From Teichococcus coralli (lineage in GTDB: Bacteria; Pseudomonadota; Alphaproteobacteria; Acetobacterales; Acetobacteraceae), in assembly GCF_009829925.1 (NCBI RefSeq), contig NZ_SNVJ01000002.1, positions 248,001-312,000 on the forward strand: a stretch of DNA of 64,000 bases, written 5' to 3'. Made by a program: the position numbers and the translations under genes. Of this stretch, positions 35,533-42,921 are shown in pieces (the stretch's first letter is position 1; each line of letters begins with the position of its first letter). The notes below the pieces were generated by a model. The model was not told where the DNA came from and searched no databases. It was given only the letters and a program-made list of their open reading frames with translations.

Positions 35533-37181
35533 TCTTCCTCCCGCTTGAAGAGCATATAGCCGTCAATCTCGCCTGCGGGGCGATAATGCCGCCACGCCTC
35601 GGCGAAAAGCGGATTGCGGCTGAAATAGGCGAGCATGTCGAATTCGCCGTTGCAGGGGGGGATGCCGCTCCAGCGCGAAACCATCACCACGGCCGGCCGC
35701 CCCTGCGCCAGGCTTTCCGCCACGGTGCGGTAGACCAGGAACTCCGCCCGGCTCATCGCCCAGGGCTCCCGGTAGCGGGGCGCACCGGGCTCGCAGTGTT
35801 GGTAGGTGGCCTGCAGCAGCCAGGTGCTCATGAAGGGCAGGACCAGCTTCGCATCGGCATAGTTCACCGCCGGATAGACGCCGGGAATGTCGGGCGAGAG
35901 CACCAGGAGGCGCTCGCCCCGCGCCTCGTGCTCCAGCCAGGCGGCGAGCTTCCCGCCGCGACTTTCGGCGTAGTCGAACTCGGTCCAGGGCGCGTCGCCG
36001 CCCCGCAGGGTGAACAGGGCGAAGGCCAAGCTGATGCCGGCGGCCAGCAGCGGCGCGGCGCGGTGGGCCGTGGCGGCGGGCAGCGCCCGGTCGGCGCCAC
36101 GGGCCAGCAGCGCGCCGCAGCCCAGCCCGCCCCATGTCCAGACCGGGACAAGGTGGTAGCTCCAGCCCTTGTGCTGCACCAGCGCCGCCGCCAGCCCGCC
36201 CAGCGTGGCCGCCGCCGCCAGCCGGGGCAGCCCGCCGAGCCGCGGCGCCAGGGCCGCGAGGGCGACCAGGCCCAGCGCGAAGACGGTGGCGCTGCCCGTG
36301 GTGGCGGTCAGCATCACCTCCCACCAGTCGCCGCCGCCCAGGCCGACATACCAATCCCAGACCAGTGGTAGGACCCGGCCGAAATAAGCGGGGAAAAAGA
36401 GCGGGATGGCGGCGAGGTAGAGCACCCAGACGGCGGCTAGCAGCCATGGCACGGGGTCACGGAGGGCCGCGGCCCCACGCTGGGGCAGAAGGACAAGAAG
36501 GACCAGCGCCTCGACCAGCGCCGGCACCGCGAGGAAATGCGGCTTCAGGGCGAAGCCCAGCGCCGCGACAAGGGCGACGGGAACCAGAAGCGCCGGGTGC
36601 GTCGCCACCCCGGCCATCCGCCGCTCGGCCAGAAAGAGATAGGGCAGCGCGGCGGCCGCCATGATCTGCTCGCGCTGGCCGAAGTCGTAGCCGGCGCCCA
36701 GCATCAGCAGGGGCAGCAAGGCGGCCAGCACGGCGCGCTCCGCCGGCCCCTCGCGCCGGGCCGCCGCCTGCGGCCGGGCGCGCAGCATCGCGCAGAGCCC
36801 CCAGACGATTGCGCAGAAGGCCAGCAGCAGCAGGCGCAGCGCCTGCGGCGCGGTGAGCGGCGTCCACTGCGCCAGCCAGACGGCGGGCAGGTTCAGCAGA
36901 AAGATCAAGGGCGGATTGACGTCGATCAGGTCCCCGTAGAGCCGCTCCCGCCCGAACATGCGGGCGGTGAAGTCCAGCACGGCGGCGACGTCGTGGTTCA
37001 GCGGCGGCGCCAGCACCGTTCCCAGAAAGGCGAGTGCCGGCAGCAGCGCCAGGACCATCGCGAATCGGGCGCGGCGCGCCTCCGCCTGGGAGAGTGGCGC
37101 CGGCAGCGCCAGGGCAGGGTTGGGCAGGGCCTGCTCCCCCGCGGCGGACTGCATCGGATGCTTCATGAACGGACCGGCCAT
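35529..37181 (-). CDS. Polytopic GT-C-type membrane glycosyltransferase (ArnT/PMT-like)
   Basis: A 550-residue membrane protein with about ten to twelve helices. The loop after the first helix contains NHDVAAVLDFTARMF and LYGDLIDVNPPLIFLL, the latter resembling the Y-x-D-x4-K/N-P-P-L motif of dolichyl/undecaprenyl-phosphate-sugar transferases such as ArnT. The C-terminal third is a soluble periplasmic-like domain (LSPDIPGVYPAVNYADAKL). It probably transfers a sugar from a polyprenyl phosphate carrier in the periplasm. The ATG at 37181 has AGGAGAAGG just before it, and the nearby 37166 is an alternative. It is divergent from the GT2/flippase genes. Confidence 0.75.
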   Translation of the reverse strand: MAGPFMKHPMQSAAGEQALPNPALALPAPLSQAEARRARFAMVLALLPALAFLGTVLAPPLNHDVAAVLDFTARMFGRERLYGDLIDVNPPLIFLLNLPAVWLAQWTPLTAPQALRLLLLAFCAIVWGLCAMLRARPQAAARREGPAERAVLAALLPLLMLGAGYDFGQREQIMAAAALPYLFLAERRMAGVATHPALLVPVALVAALGFALKPHFLAVPALVEALVLLVLLPQRGAAALRDPVPWLLAAVWVLYLAAIPLFFPAYFGRVLPLVWDWYVGLGGGDWWEVMLTATTGSATVFALGLVALAALAPRLGGLPRLAAAATLGGLAAALVQHKGWSYHLVPVWTWGGLGCGALLARGADRALPAATAHRAAPLLAAGISLAFALFTLRGGDAPWTEFDYAESRGGKLAAWLEHEARGERLLVLSPDIPGVYPAVNYADAKLVLPFMSTWLLQATYQHCEPGAPRYREPWAMSRAEFLVYRTVAESLAQGRPAVVMVSRWSGIPPCNGEFDMLAYFSRNPLFAEAWRHYRPAGEIDGYMLFKREEE

Positions 37182-37249
37182 CCTTCTCCTGGCACCCGCC
37201 TTCTGCAATCCCATTGCGGCGAGGATCGGGCGCTGCCACAAGCAATGTT

Positions 37250-38005
37250 GTGGATCCTCTCGAATACGACCTGATGGATTCGGCTGAGGAAGGAATGTGG
37301 TGGTACCGCGCCCTCCGCACCCGAATCGAAGCGATGCTGCGCACCGGGGCGGCGCCTGCGGGACCGTGGCTCGATGTCGGCTGCGGCACGGGCGGCCTGC
37401 TCCGCCACTTGGCGCAGGCCTTTCCCGGCCAGGCGCTGCACGGGCTGGAATACAACCCGCGCGCCGCGCGCCGCGCGGCCACGAAGTCCGGCGCCGCCGT
37501 CGCGGCGGGGGACGCCGCCGCCCTGCCCTTTCCTGATGCCGCCTTCGCCGCGGTGACCAGCCTCGACGTGCTCTGCCACCATGCGGTGGACCAGTCGAGG
37601 GCGCTGGCCGAGATGCGGCGCGTCCTGCAGCCGGGCGGGCTGCTGGTGCTGAACCTGCCGGCCTTCCGCTGGCTGCACTCCGCGCATGACCGCCGCGTGC
37701 ACAATTCCCGCCGCTACACGGCGCGGGAGGCCCGCGCGCTGCTGGATGGCGCGGGGCTGACCCCTATCCAGGTAGGCTACTGGAACAGCCTGTTGTTGCC
37801 GTTGATGGTGGCGCAGCGCAAACTGCTCGCACGCGGCAAAGACGCCGCCAGCGACGTCGCCGTGTTTCGGCCCTGGCTCGATTCCCTGCTGTTCCGGACC
37901 ACCGAGATGGAGGCCGCCCTGGCCCGCCGCGGCCTGGGCTTTCCAGCGGGCGGATCGGTGCTCGCCGTCGCTTTCCGCCCGCAAACGGCTGCACCCGTTC
38001 CGTAG
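37250..38005 (+). CDS. Class I SAM-dependent methyltransferase
   Basis: A methyltransferase of about 251 residues. Motif I is PWLDVGCGTGGLLRHLA, followed by HGLEYNPRAARRA (acidic motif II), LPFPDAAFAAVTSLDVLCHH and LQPGGLLVLNLPAFRWLHSAHD. The last belongs to the subfamily often seen in sugar or lipid-glycan clusters. The GTG at 37250 gives MDPLEYDLMDSAEEGMWW, the usual N-terminus of this subfamily; a TTG at 37214 would add 12 residues. It is followed after 12 nt by a GT2 gene. The substrate is unknown, possibly a glycolipid precursor. Confidence 0.8.
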   Translation: MDPLEYDLMDSAEEGMWWYRALRTRIEAMLRTGAAPAGPWLDVGCGTGGLLRHLAQAFPGQALHGLEYNPRAARRAATKSGAAVAAGDAAALPFPDAAFAAVTSLDVLCHHAVDQSRALAEMRRVLQPGGLLVLNLPAFRWLHSAHDRRVHNSRRYTAREARALLDGAGLTPIQVGYWNSLLLPLMVAQRKLLARGKDAASDVAVFRPWLDSLLFRTTEMEAALARRGLGFPAGGSVLAVAFRPQTAAPVP

Positions 38006-38017
38006 AGAATCCCGCAG

Positions 38018-39022
38018 ATGACGTTTCTCTCTCCACCCGAGCCCGCCGCCGCCATCGGCCTGTCCATCGTCGTGCCGGTCTATCGCGGCGCGGACACGGT
38101 GGGCCAGCTGGTTGCGGCGCTCTCCGCCCTGAAGCCCGCGGGCGGCCTCGAGATCGTGCTCGTCAACGACGGCAGCCCCGACAACAGCGGCGAGGTCTGC
38201 CGCGCGCTCGCCGCCAGCGCCTCCGTGCCGCTGACCTATGTCGAGCATGCCCGCAACTTCGGCGAGCACAACGCCGTCATGACCGGGCTCCGGCATGTGC
38301 GCGGGCGCTACGTCATCACCATGGATGACGACCTGCAGAACCCGCCGGAGGAGGTTGTGCGGCTCTACGACCATGCCCGGCTGGGTGGCTGGGACGTGGT
38401 CTATACCCGCTACGGCGAAAAGAAGCACGAGCCCTGGCGCAATCTCGGCTCCCGCTTCGCCAACTGGGTGGCGGACCAGCTGATGGACAAGCCGAAGGGG
38501 CTCTATCTCTCCTCCTTCCGCTGCATGTCGGCGCTCGTGGCGCGGGAGGTCGCGCGCTACGCCGGCCCTTATCCCTACGTGGACGGGCTGATCATGCAGG
38601 TGACGCAGCGCATCGACAGCATCGAGGTGATGCACCTGGCGCGCGCGCAAGGCCGTTCCAACTACACGCTGCGCCGGCTGATCCGGCTCTGGCTCAACCT
38701 CGCCACCAACTTCTCCCTCCTGCCGCTGCGGCTGGCGATGTTCGCCGGGGTCGGCATGGGCGTGCTCGGCATGGTGGGGGCCGCGTTCACCATCATCGAG
38801 GCCCTGACGCAGGACACGCCGTCCGGCTGGGCCTCGATGATGACGATGATGCTGCTGCTGGCCGGGGTGCAGTTCCTGATCCTGGGCGTGCTTGGCGAGT
38901 ATGTCGGCCGCGCGTTCCTTTCGGCCAACGGCAAGCCGCAGGGGGTGGTGCGCGAGGTCGTCGGCACCGGCGCGCCGCAGGAGGAGGCCCTGGTCCGGCC
39001 GCAGCAGGCGCCGGACGCATGA
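38018..39022 (+). CDS. GT2 family polyprenyl-phosphate glycosyltransferase (ArnC/DPM1-like)
   Basis: A 334-residue protein. The GT-A nucleotide-sugar region is LSIVVPVYRGADTV and LVNDGSPDNSGEV, and the metal motif is MDDDLQNPPEEV (the ArnC/GtrB DDDLQNPPE signature). Two C-terminal helices follow (about 240-262 and 274-298), ending with LGEYVGRAFL. Such enzymes charge undecaprenyl phosphate with a sugar on the cytoplasmic face. The context supports a lipid-linked sugar pathway: the overlapping next gene is a small EamA-type flippase, and a GT-C transferase is divergent. Confidence 0.92.
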   Translation: MTFLSPPEPAAAIGLSIVVPVYRGADTVGQLVAALSALKPAGGLEIVLVNDGSPDNSGEVCRALAASASVPLTYVEHARNFGEHNAVMTGLRHVRGRYVITMDDDLQNPPEEVVRLYDHARLGGWDVVYTRYGEKKHEPWRNLGSRFANWVADQLMDKPKGLYLSSFRCMSALVAREVARYAGPYPYVDGLIMQVTQRIDSIEVMHLARAQGRSNYTLRRLIRLWLNLATNFSLLPLRLAMFAGVGMGVLGMVGAAFTIIEALTQDTPSGWASMMTMMLLLAGVQFLILGVLGEYVGRAFLSANGKPQGVVREVVGTGAPQEEALVRPQQAPDA

Positions 39023-39354
39023 TGCTCTCCTGGCTGGTGCTCGCCGCCGCCATCTGCACCTCGCTCTGCGGGCAGATCCTGCTGAAGGCGGGCACGCTTG
39101 GCGGCGGAAACTTCCTGCACCAGCTGTTCCGCTGGCAGACCATCGTCGGCCTCGGCTTCTACGGCGGCGCGGCGATGCTCTACATCGTCGCCCTCCGCAA
39201 GCTGCCGATGAGCGTGGCGCTGCCCTGCACGGCCGCCTCCTACATCATCGTCGCGCTGATCGGGCATTTCGCCTTCGGGGAGGCGCTCGGGCTGCAGAAG
39301 CTCGCCGCCATCGGGCTGATCTCGGCCGGCGTGGTGCTGCTCGCCACGGCCTGA
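39019..39354 (+). CDS. SMR/EamA small membrane protein (ArnE/F-like flippase)
   Basis: A 111-residue protein with four helices. It starts LSWLVLAAAICTSLCGQILLKAG and has VGLGFYGGAAMLYIVALRKLPMSVALPCTA, the half-size EamA pattern shared by ArnE/ArnF and SMR pumps. In glycolipid clusters such proteins flip polyprenyl-phosphate sugars to the periplasm. The ATGA overlap with the GT2 gene and the shared direction support that role over drug export. Confidence 0.85.
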   Translation: MMLSWLVLAAAICTSLCGQILLKAGTLGGGNFLHQLFRWQTIVGLGFYGGAAMLYIVALRKLPMSVALPCTAASYIIVALIGHFAFGEALGLQKLAAIGLISAGVVLLATA

Positions 39355-39363
39355 CCGGCGGAA

Positions 39364-39391
39364 GGCCCCGGAGGCGCGCGCCTCCGGGGCC
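39364..39391. terminator. Perfect 28-bp palindrome between convergent genes
   Basis: The palindrome GGCCCCGGAGGCGC/GCGCCTCCGGGGCC (arms of 14 nt, no spacer) lies between the flippase stop (39354) and the hmp stop (39401). It would fold in transcripts from both strands. There is no T-run. Confidence 0.55.
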
Positions 39392-39400
39392 AGGGGGATG

Positions 39401-40615
39401 TCAGGCGGCGAGCAGCTCGTCGGCGGGCCCGAAGAACTCGTAGTGGATCCGGCCGGCCGGCACGCCGGCCTGCCGCAGCCCGCCCACGAAGGCGGAGAGG
39501 AAGGGCCGTGGGCCACACAGGAAGTGGTCGGCCTCGGCGAGCGGCGTGTTGTCGCGCAGCCAATCCATGGTGATGCGCCCCTCCAGGTCGAAGGTGGCGC
39601 CCCTCGCGTCCTGTGGCCGCGGGCATTCGTAGAAGGCGACCGTGCGGATGGCGCCGCCCGAGGCGGCGGCCAGCGCCTTCGCCCGCGCGCCGAGGGCGTG
39701 CGTCGCACCGGACAGCGTGCCATGCACGAACTGCACAGGCCTCGCCCGGGGCGCCGCCGCAAGGGCTTCCAGCATGCTCATCAGCGGGGTCTGGCCAACG
39801 CCGCCGCTCAGCAGCACCACCGGGCGCTCCGCCCCCTCCGGCAGCACGAACTCGCCGGCCGGGGCGGCAACCTTGAGCCGGGCGCCAGGCTGCACCGCAT
39901 CGTGCAGCCAGTTGGAGGCCAGGCCCATCGGCTCCCGCTTCACGGTGATGCGGTATTGCCGGCTGTCCGGCGCGGAGGAAATGCTGTAGTTGCGCTTCAG
40001 CGGCGCATGGCCGGGAACTTCCAGCCAGAAGGTCAGGTACTGACCCGGCCGGTGCCGCAGCACGGCGCCGCCATCGGCGGGGGCCAGGATGAAGGAGGCG
40101 ATGGTTTCGCTCTCCCGCACCTTCTCCCGCACCACGAAGTCGCGCCAGCCGGCCCAGCCGCCGGGGGCGGCGGCGTGCTCCGCGTAGATCTGCGCCTCAC
40201 GCCCGATCAGCACATCGGCGAGGAACCAGTAGGCTTCGCCCCAGGCTTCGAGGATCTGCGGCGTCGCCGCATCGCCCAGCACGTCCCGGATGGCGCCGAG
40301 CAGCGCCTCGGCCACGTAGGGATAGTGCTCGGGCAGGATGTTCAGCCCGACATGCTTCTGCGCGATCCGCTCCACCGCCGCGGTCAGCACGCCGAGGTTG
40401 TCGATGTTCTGCGCATAAGCCAGCACGGCGTTCGCCAGGGCCTTGGGCTGCGAGCCCGTCTCTCCGTGGTGGGACTGGTTGAACAGGTCGCGGATCGCCT
40501 CGTTCCGGAACATCCGCTCGTACATGCGGCGCGTGATGGCGAGGCCATGGGCCTGCAACGCCGGCACCGTCGCCTTCACCAGGGAAACCGTCGTGTCGCT
40601 GAGCTGGCGGGGCAT
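39401..40615 (-). CDS. hmp: Nitric oxide dioxygenase (flavohemoglobin)
   Basis: A protein of about 404 residues with three domains. The globin has proximal His88 in RIAQKHVGL and distal Tyr32/Gln56. The FAD domain has RPGQYLTF and RNYSISSAP, and the NAD domain has GGVGQTPLMSML and CGPRPFLSAF. It oxidises NO to nitrate with O2 and NAD(P)H. An ATG at 40627 directly abuts an operator, but GGAG within that stretch sits 6 nt before the ATG at 40615, which is taken as the start (40618 is also possible). It is divergent from the Rrf2 regulator, the usual hmp-nsrR arrangement. Confidence 0.95.
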   Translation of the reverse strand: MPRQLSDTTVSLVKATVPALQAHGLAITRRMYERMFRNEAIRDLFNQSHHGETGSQPKALANAVLAYAQNIDNLGVLTAAVERIAQKHVGLNILPEHYPYVAEALLGAIRDVLGDAATPQILEAWGEAYWFLADVLIGREAQIYAEHAAAPGGWAGWRDFVVREKVRESETIASFILAPADGGAVLRHRPGQYLTFWLEVPGHAPLKRNYSISSAPDSRQYRITVKREPMGLASNWLHDAVQPGARLKVAAPAGEFVLPEGAERPVVLLSGGVGQTPLMSMLEALAAAPRARPVQFVHGTLSGATHALGARAKALAAASGGAIRTVAFYECPRPQDARGATFDLEGRITMDWLRDNTPLAEADHFLCGPRPFLSAFVGGLRQAGVPAGRIHYEFFGPADELLAA

Positions 40616-40627
40616 CATCCGCTCCAT

Positions 40628-40650
40628 AAGGTGTATGAACGATGCACCTT
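40628..40650. promoter_or_regulatory. NsrR-like operator 1 (hmp-proximal)
   Basis: AAGGTGTATGAACGATGCACCTT (positions 40628-40650; arms AAGGTGYA and TRCACCTT around 7 nt) is a 23-bp imperfect inverted repeat of the NsrR type (AAGRTGYA-N7-TRCAYCTT). It lies downstream of the predicted hmp -10 element, so a bound regulator would block hmp. Confidence 0.75.
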
Positions 40651-40677
40651 ATAGGCACCCTGGCGAAAAGATGTAAA
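40648..40677 (-). promoter_or_regulatory. Predicted hmp promoter
   Basis: Read on the minus strand, TTTACA (40677-40672) and TATAAG (40653-40648) are separated by 18 bp, close to the sigma-70 consensus. The -35 lies inside operator 2 and the -10 touches operator 1, so both operators would control it. Confidence 0.55.
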
Positions 40678-40690
40678 GGCGCTACATCTT
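40668..40690. promoter_or_regulatory. NsrR-like operator 2 (nsrR-proximal)
   Basis: The perfect arms AAGATGTA (40668-40675) and TACATCTT (40683-40690) are separated by 7 nt, 23 bp in all. This matches the NsrR consensus length and the outer bases AAGATG...CATCTT. The site ends 4 nt before the nsrR ATG, leaving no room for a Shine-Dalgarno sequence. Confidence 0.82.
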
Positions 40691-40694
40691 CTCA

Positions 40695-41156
40695 ATGCGC
40701 CTGACCCTGCACACCGATTACGCCCTGCGCGCGCTGATCTATCTCGGCCTGCGGCCGGGGCGCCGCGTCTCCATCCGGGAGATCGCGGCGGCGCACCGCA
40801 TTTCGGAAAACCATCTGGTGAAGGTGGTGCACAACCTTGGCCGCGGCGGCTTCATCGAGACGGTGCGCGGGCGCGGTGGCGGACTGCAACTGGCGCGGCC
40901 GCCGGAGCAGATCCGCGTCGGCGACGTGGTGCGCTTCACCGAGGAGGACATGGCGCTGGTGGCCTGCTTCCAGTCGGCGGAGGGCGCGGGCTGCGCGCTG
41001 GTGAATGCCTGCCGGCTGCAATCCCTGCTGGGGGAGGCGCTCGGCGCCTTCATGGCCGTGCTGGACGGCAGGACGCTGGCCGACCTGCTGGCGCCGCCGA
41101 ACTGGGCGGCCATGAGCGCGCGGCTGGGCCTGGCAGCGGCCGCGCCCGGCGCCTGA
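40695..41156 (+). CDS. nsrR: Rrf2 family transcriptional regulator NsrR
   Basis: A 153-residue winged-helix protein of the Rrf2 family. It starts MRLTLHTDYALRALIYLGL and continues SIREIAAAHRISENHLVKVVHNLGRGGFIETVRGRGGGLQLARP. The Fe-S cluster cysteines are Cys91, Cys100 and Cys106, in the three-cysteine arrangement expected for NsrR. NO destroys the cluster and releases repression of hmp. Divergence from hmp with two NsrR-like operators between them supports the name. The ATG at 40695 has no ribosome-binding site upstream, so the mRNA may be leaderless. Confidence 0.92.
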   Translation: MRLTLHTDYALRALIYLGLRPGRRVSIREIAAAHRISENHLVKVVHNLGRGGFIETVRGRGGGLQLARPPEQIRVGDVVRFTEEDMALVACFQSAEGAGCALVNACRLQSLLGEALGAFMAVLDGRTLADLLAPPNWAAMSARLGLAAAAPGA

Positions 41157-41157
41157 A

Positions 41158-41182
41158 GCGGGGAAGGCTGCGCCCTCCCCGC
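41158..41182. terminator. Hairpin between convergent nsrR and GGT genes
   Basis: The arms GCGGGGAAGG and CCCTCCCCGC enclose a 5-nt loop. The hairpin starts two bases after the nsrR stop. There is no T-run, and it could serve both converging transcripts. Confidence 0.45.
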
Positions 41183-41191
41183 GCCGGACCG

Positions 41192-42781
41192 TCAGTGCGC
41201 CGCGATGGCGGCCGACCAGGGCGTCATCACGTCGCTGATGCCGGCGAAGCCTTCGGCCTCCTTCCGGATCAGGTTGGGGCAGGCGAAGTTCACCGGCAGC
41301 ACGGCGTGCTCCACCACCGCCAGCCTGCCCTGCGCCTCCAGCGCCGCCAGCACGTCGGCCGGCAGGCGGCGATCGGCGGTGGCGCCCTCCGGGCCGGAAA
41401 CATCGATGCGCGGGTGGTGCGCCGCCGCCACCGGGTCCATGCCGAAATCCAGGCTGAAGGCCAGCATCTGGTACACCGAGGCCAGGATGCGCCGCCCGCC
41501 CGAGGCGCCCAGCGCCATCACCGGCCCTTTCCCGTCCGAGACCGTCACCGGGCACATGTTGCACAGCGGCCGGGCACCGGGGCGGATGGCATTGGCCGAG
41601 CCCGGCTGCGGGTCGAACCACATCATGCCGTTGTTCATCAGCACGCCCGTGCCCGGAAGCACCACGCGGCTGCCCATGGAGGAGAGCAGTGTGGTGGTCA
41701 TCGCCACCATGTTGCCCGCGGCGTCCACCACCGTCAGGTGGGTGGTGCAGGTCTCGGAGGGCTCGGGCGGGGTGCTGGCGGCGCCCAGCCCTTCCAGCCG
41801 CTCGGCATAGGCGTTGCGCATGGTGCGGGCGAGCGCGCTGAACCAGGCGGCGTCGGGCCTCAAGGGGGCGTCGAACCGCGCCATCTCCTCCACCACGCGC
41901 GCCAGGGTGGGCGCCGCCGTCAGACCGCCGGCACCTTGCAGGGTGATGCCATCCCGCCAGGGGATCGACAGCGCCGGCCGGATGCGAGCCTGGCAGTCGC
42001 GCAGATCCGCGGCGGAGAGGCGGCCGCCCATCGCCTTCACGTCGGCGGCGATGGAGGCGGCGATCTCGCCTTCGTAGAAGTCGCGCCAGCCGGCGTCGCG
42101 CAGGCGCTCCAGCGTCTCGGGCAGGCGGCCCTGGGTGAAGAAGCCCGGCGCACCCTGGTAGGGGGCGACCGGCGGCAGCCCGTCCGGCAGGTAGATGCGC
42201 GCGCTCTCCGGATAGAGCTTCAGCACCTTGGCGGAGTTCGCCACCTTCAGCGTGGTGTACCAGTCCTGCGCCAGGCCGCGCCGCGCCAGGGCGATGGCCG
42301 GGCCCAGCAGCTCGGCCAGCGGGATGCCGCTGCCGAAGCGCTCGGCCAGGGTGGCGTATCCCGCAACCGAGGACGGGATGGCGAAGGAGAGCGGGCCATG
42401 GATGTTGCGGTCGCCCTCCACCTCCGGCCAGGCGAAGAGGTCCTGCTTCATCCTGCCGGTCATCGGGTAGTCGGCCGGGTTGCTGGCGGCCGGGGCGACG
42501 GGGCCGAAATCCACCAGCTCGGCGTTCGGGCTGCCGGCCTTGTGCACCACCGCGAAGCCGATGCCGCCAAGGCCGGAGTTCCAGGGTTCCATGCTGGCGA
42601 GCGCAAAGGCGGTGGCGACGGCCGCGTCCGCCGCGTTGCCGCCGGCCTCCAGCACCGCCACCCCCGCCTCTGCGGCCGCCCGGCTCTGGCTGGCGACGAT
42701 GCCCCGGGCGCCGCGCGCGGCCGGCTTGGTCACCTGCCAGTGCTGGGTGGTGAAGGGCGGCGGCGTGCAGGAGATCGGCAT
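41192..42781 (-). CDS. Gamma-glutamyltransferase family protein
   Basis: A 529-residue Ntn-hydrolase. The N-terminal part has GIVASQSRAAAEAGVAVLEAGGNAADAAVATAFAL. The processing site/nucleophile Thr is in ETCTTHLTVVDAAGNMVAMTTTLLSSMGS, and the oxyanion block is LGASGGRRI. GGTs self-cleave before the Thr and transfer or hydrolyse gamma-glutamyl groups. No signal peptide is visible, so it may be a cytoplasmic member acting on another amide. The start at 42781 is used because upstream residues are unlike the family. It is convergent with nsrR and divergent from glcB. Confidence 0.9.
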   Translation of the reverse strand: MPISCTPPPFTTQHWQVTKPAARGARGIVASQSRAAAEAGVAVLEAGGNAADAAVATAFALASMEPWNSGLGGIGFAVVHKAGSPNAELVDFGPVAPAASNPADYPMTGRMKQDLFAWPEVEGDRNIHGPLSFAIPSSVAGYATLAERFGSGIPLAELLGPAIALARRGLAQDWYTTLKVANSAKVLKLYPESARIYLPDGLPPVAPYQGAPGFFTQGRLPETLERLRDAGWRDFYEGEIAASIAADVKAMGGRLSAADLRDCQARIRPALSIPWRDGITLQGAGGLTAAPTLARVVEEMARFDAPLRPDAAWFSALARTMRNAYAERLEGLGAASTPPEPSETCTTHLTVVDAAGNMVAMTTTLLSSMGSRVVLPGTGVLMNNGMMWFDPQPGSANAIRPGARPLCNMCPVTVSDGKGPVMALGASGGRRILASVYQMLAFSLDFGMDPVAAAHHPRIDVSGPEGATADRRLPADVLAALEAQGRLAVVEHAVLPVNFACPNLIRKEAEGFAGISDVMTPWSAAIAAH

Positions 42782-42921
42782 CGGGACGGTCCTCGAACAG
42801 CTTCGACGGGCCGAGGGTCCACCCGTTGCGCCGCGACGGCAATCCCCTGCCCGGCCTGCCCCTGTGGCTTCCACCGCCATTTGCGGGTTAACTGCCGGCC
42901 GGATGCGGCAGGGAGAGACCG

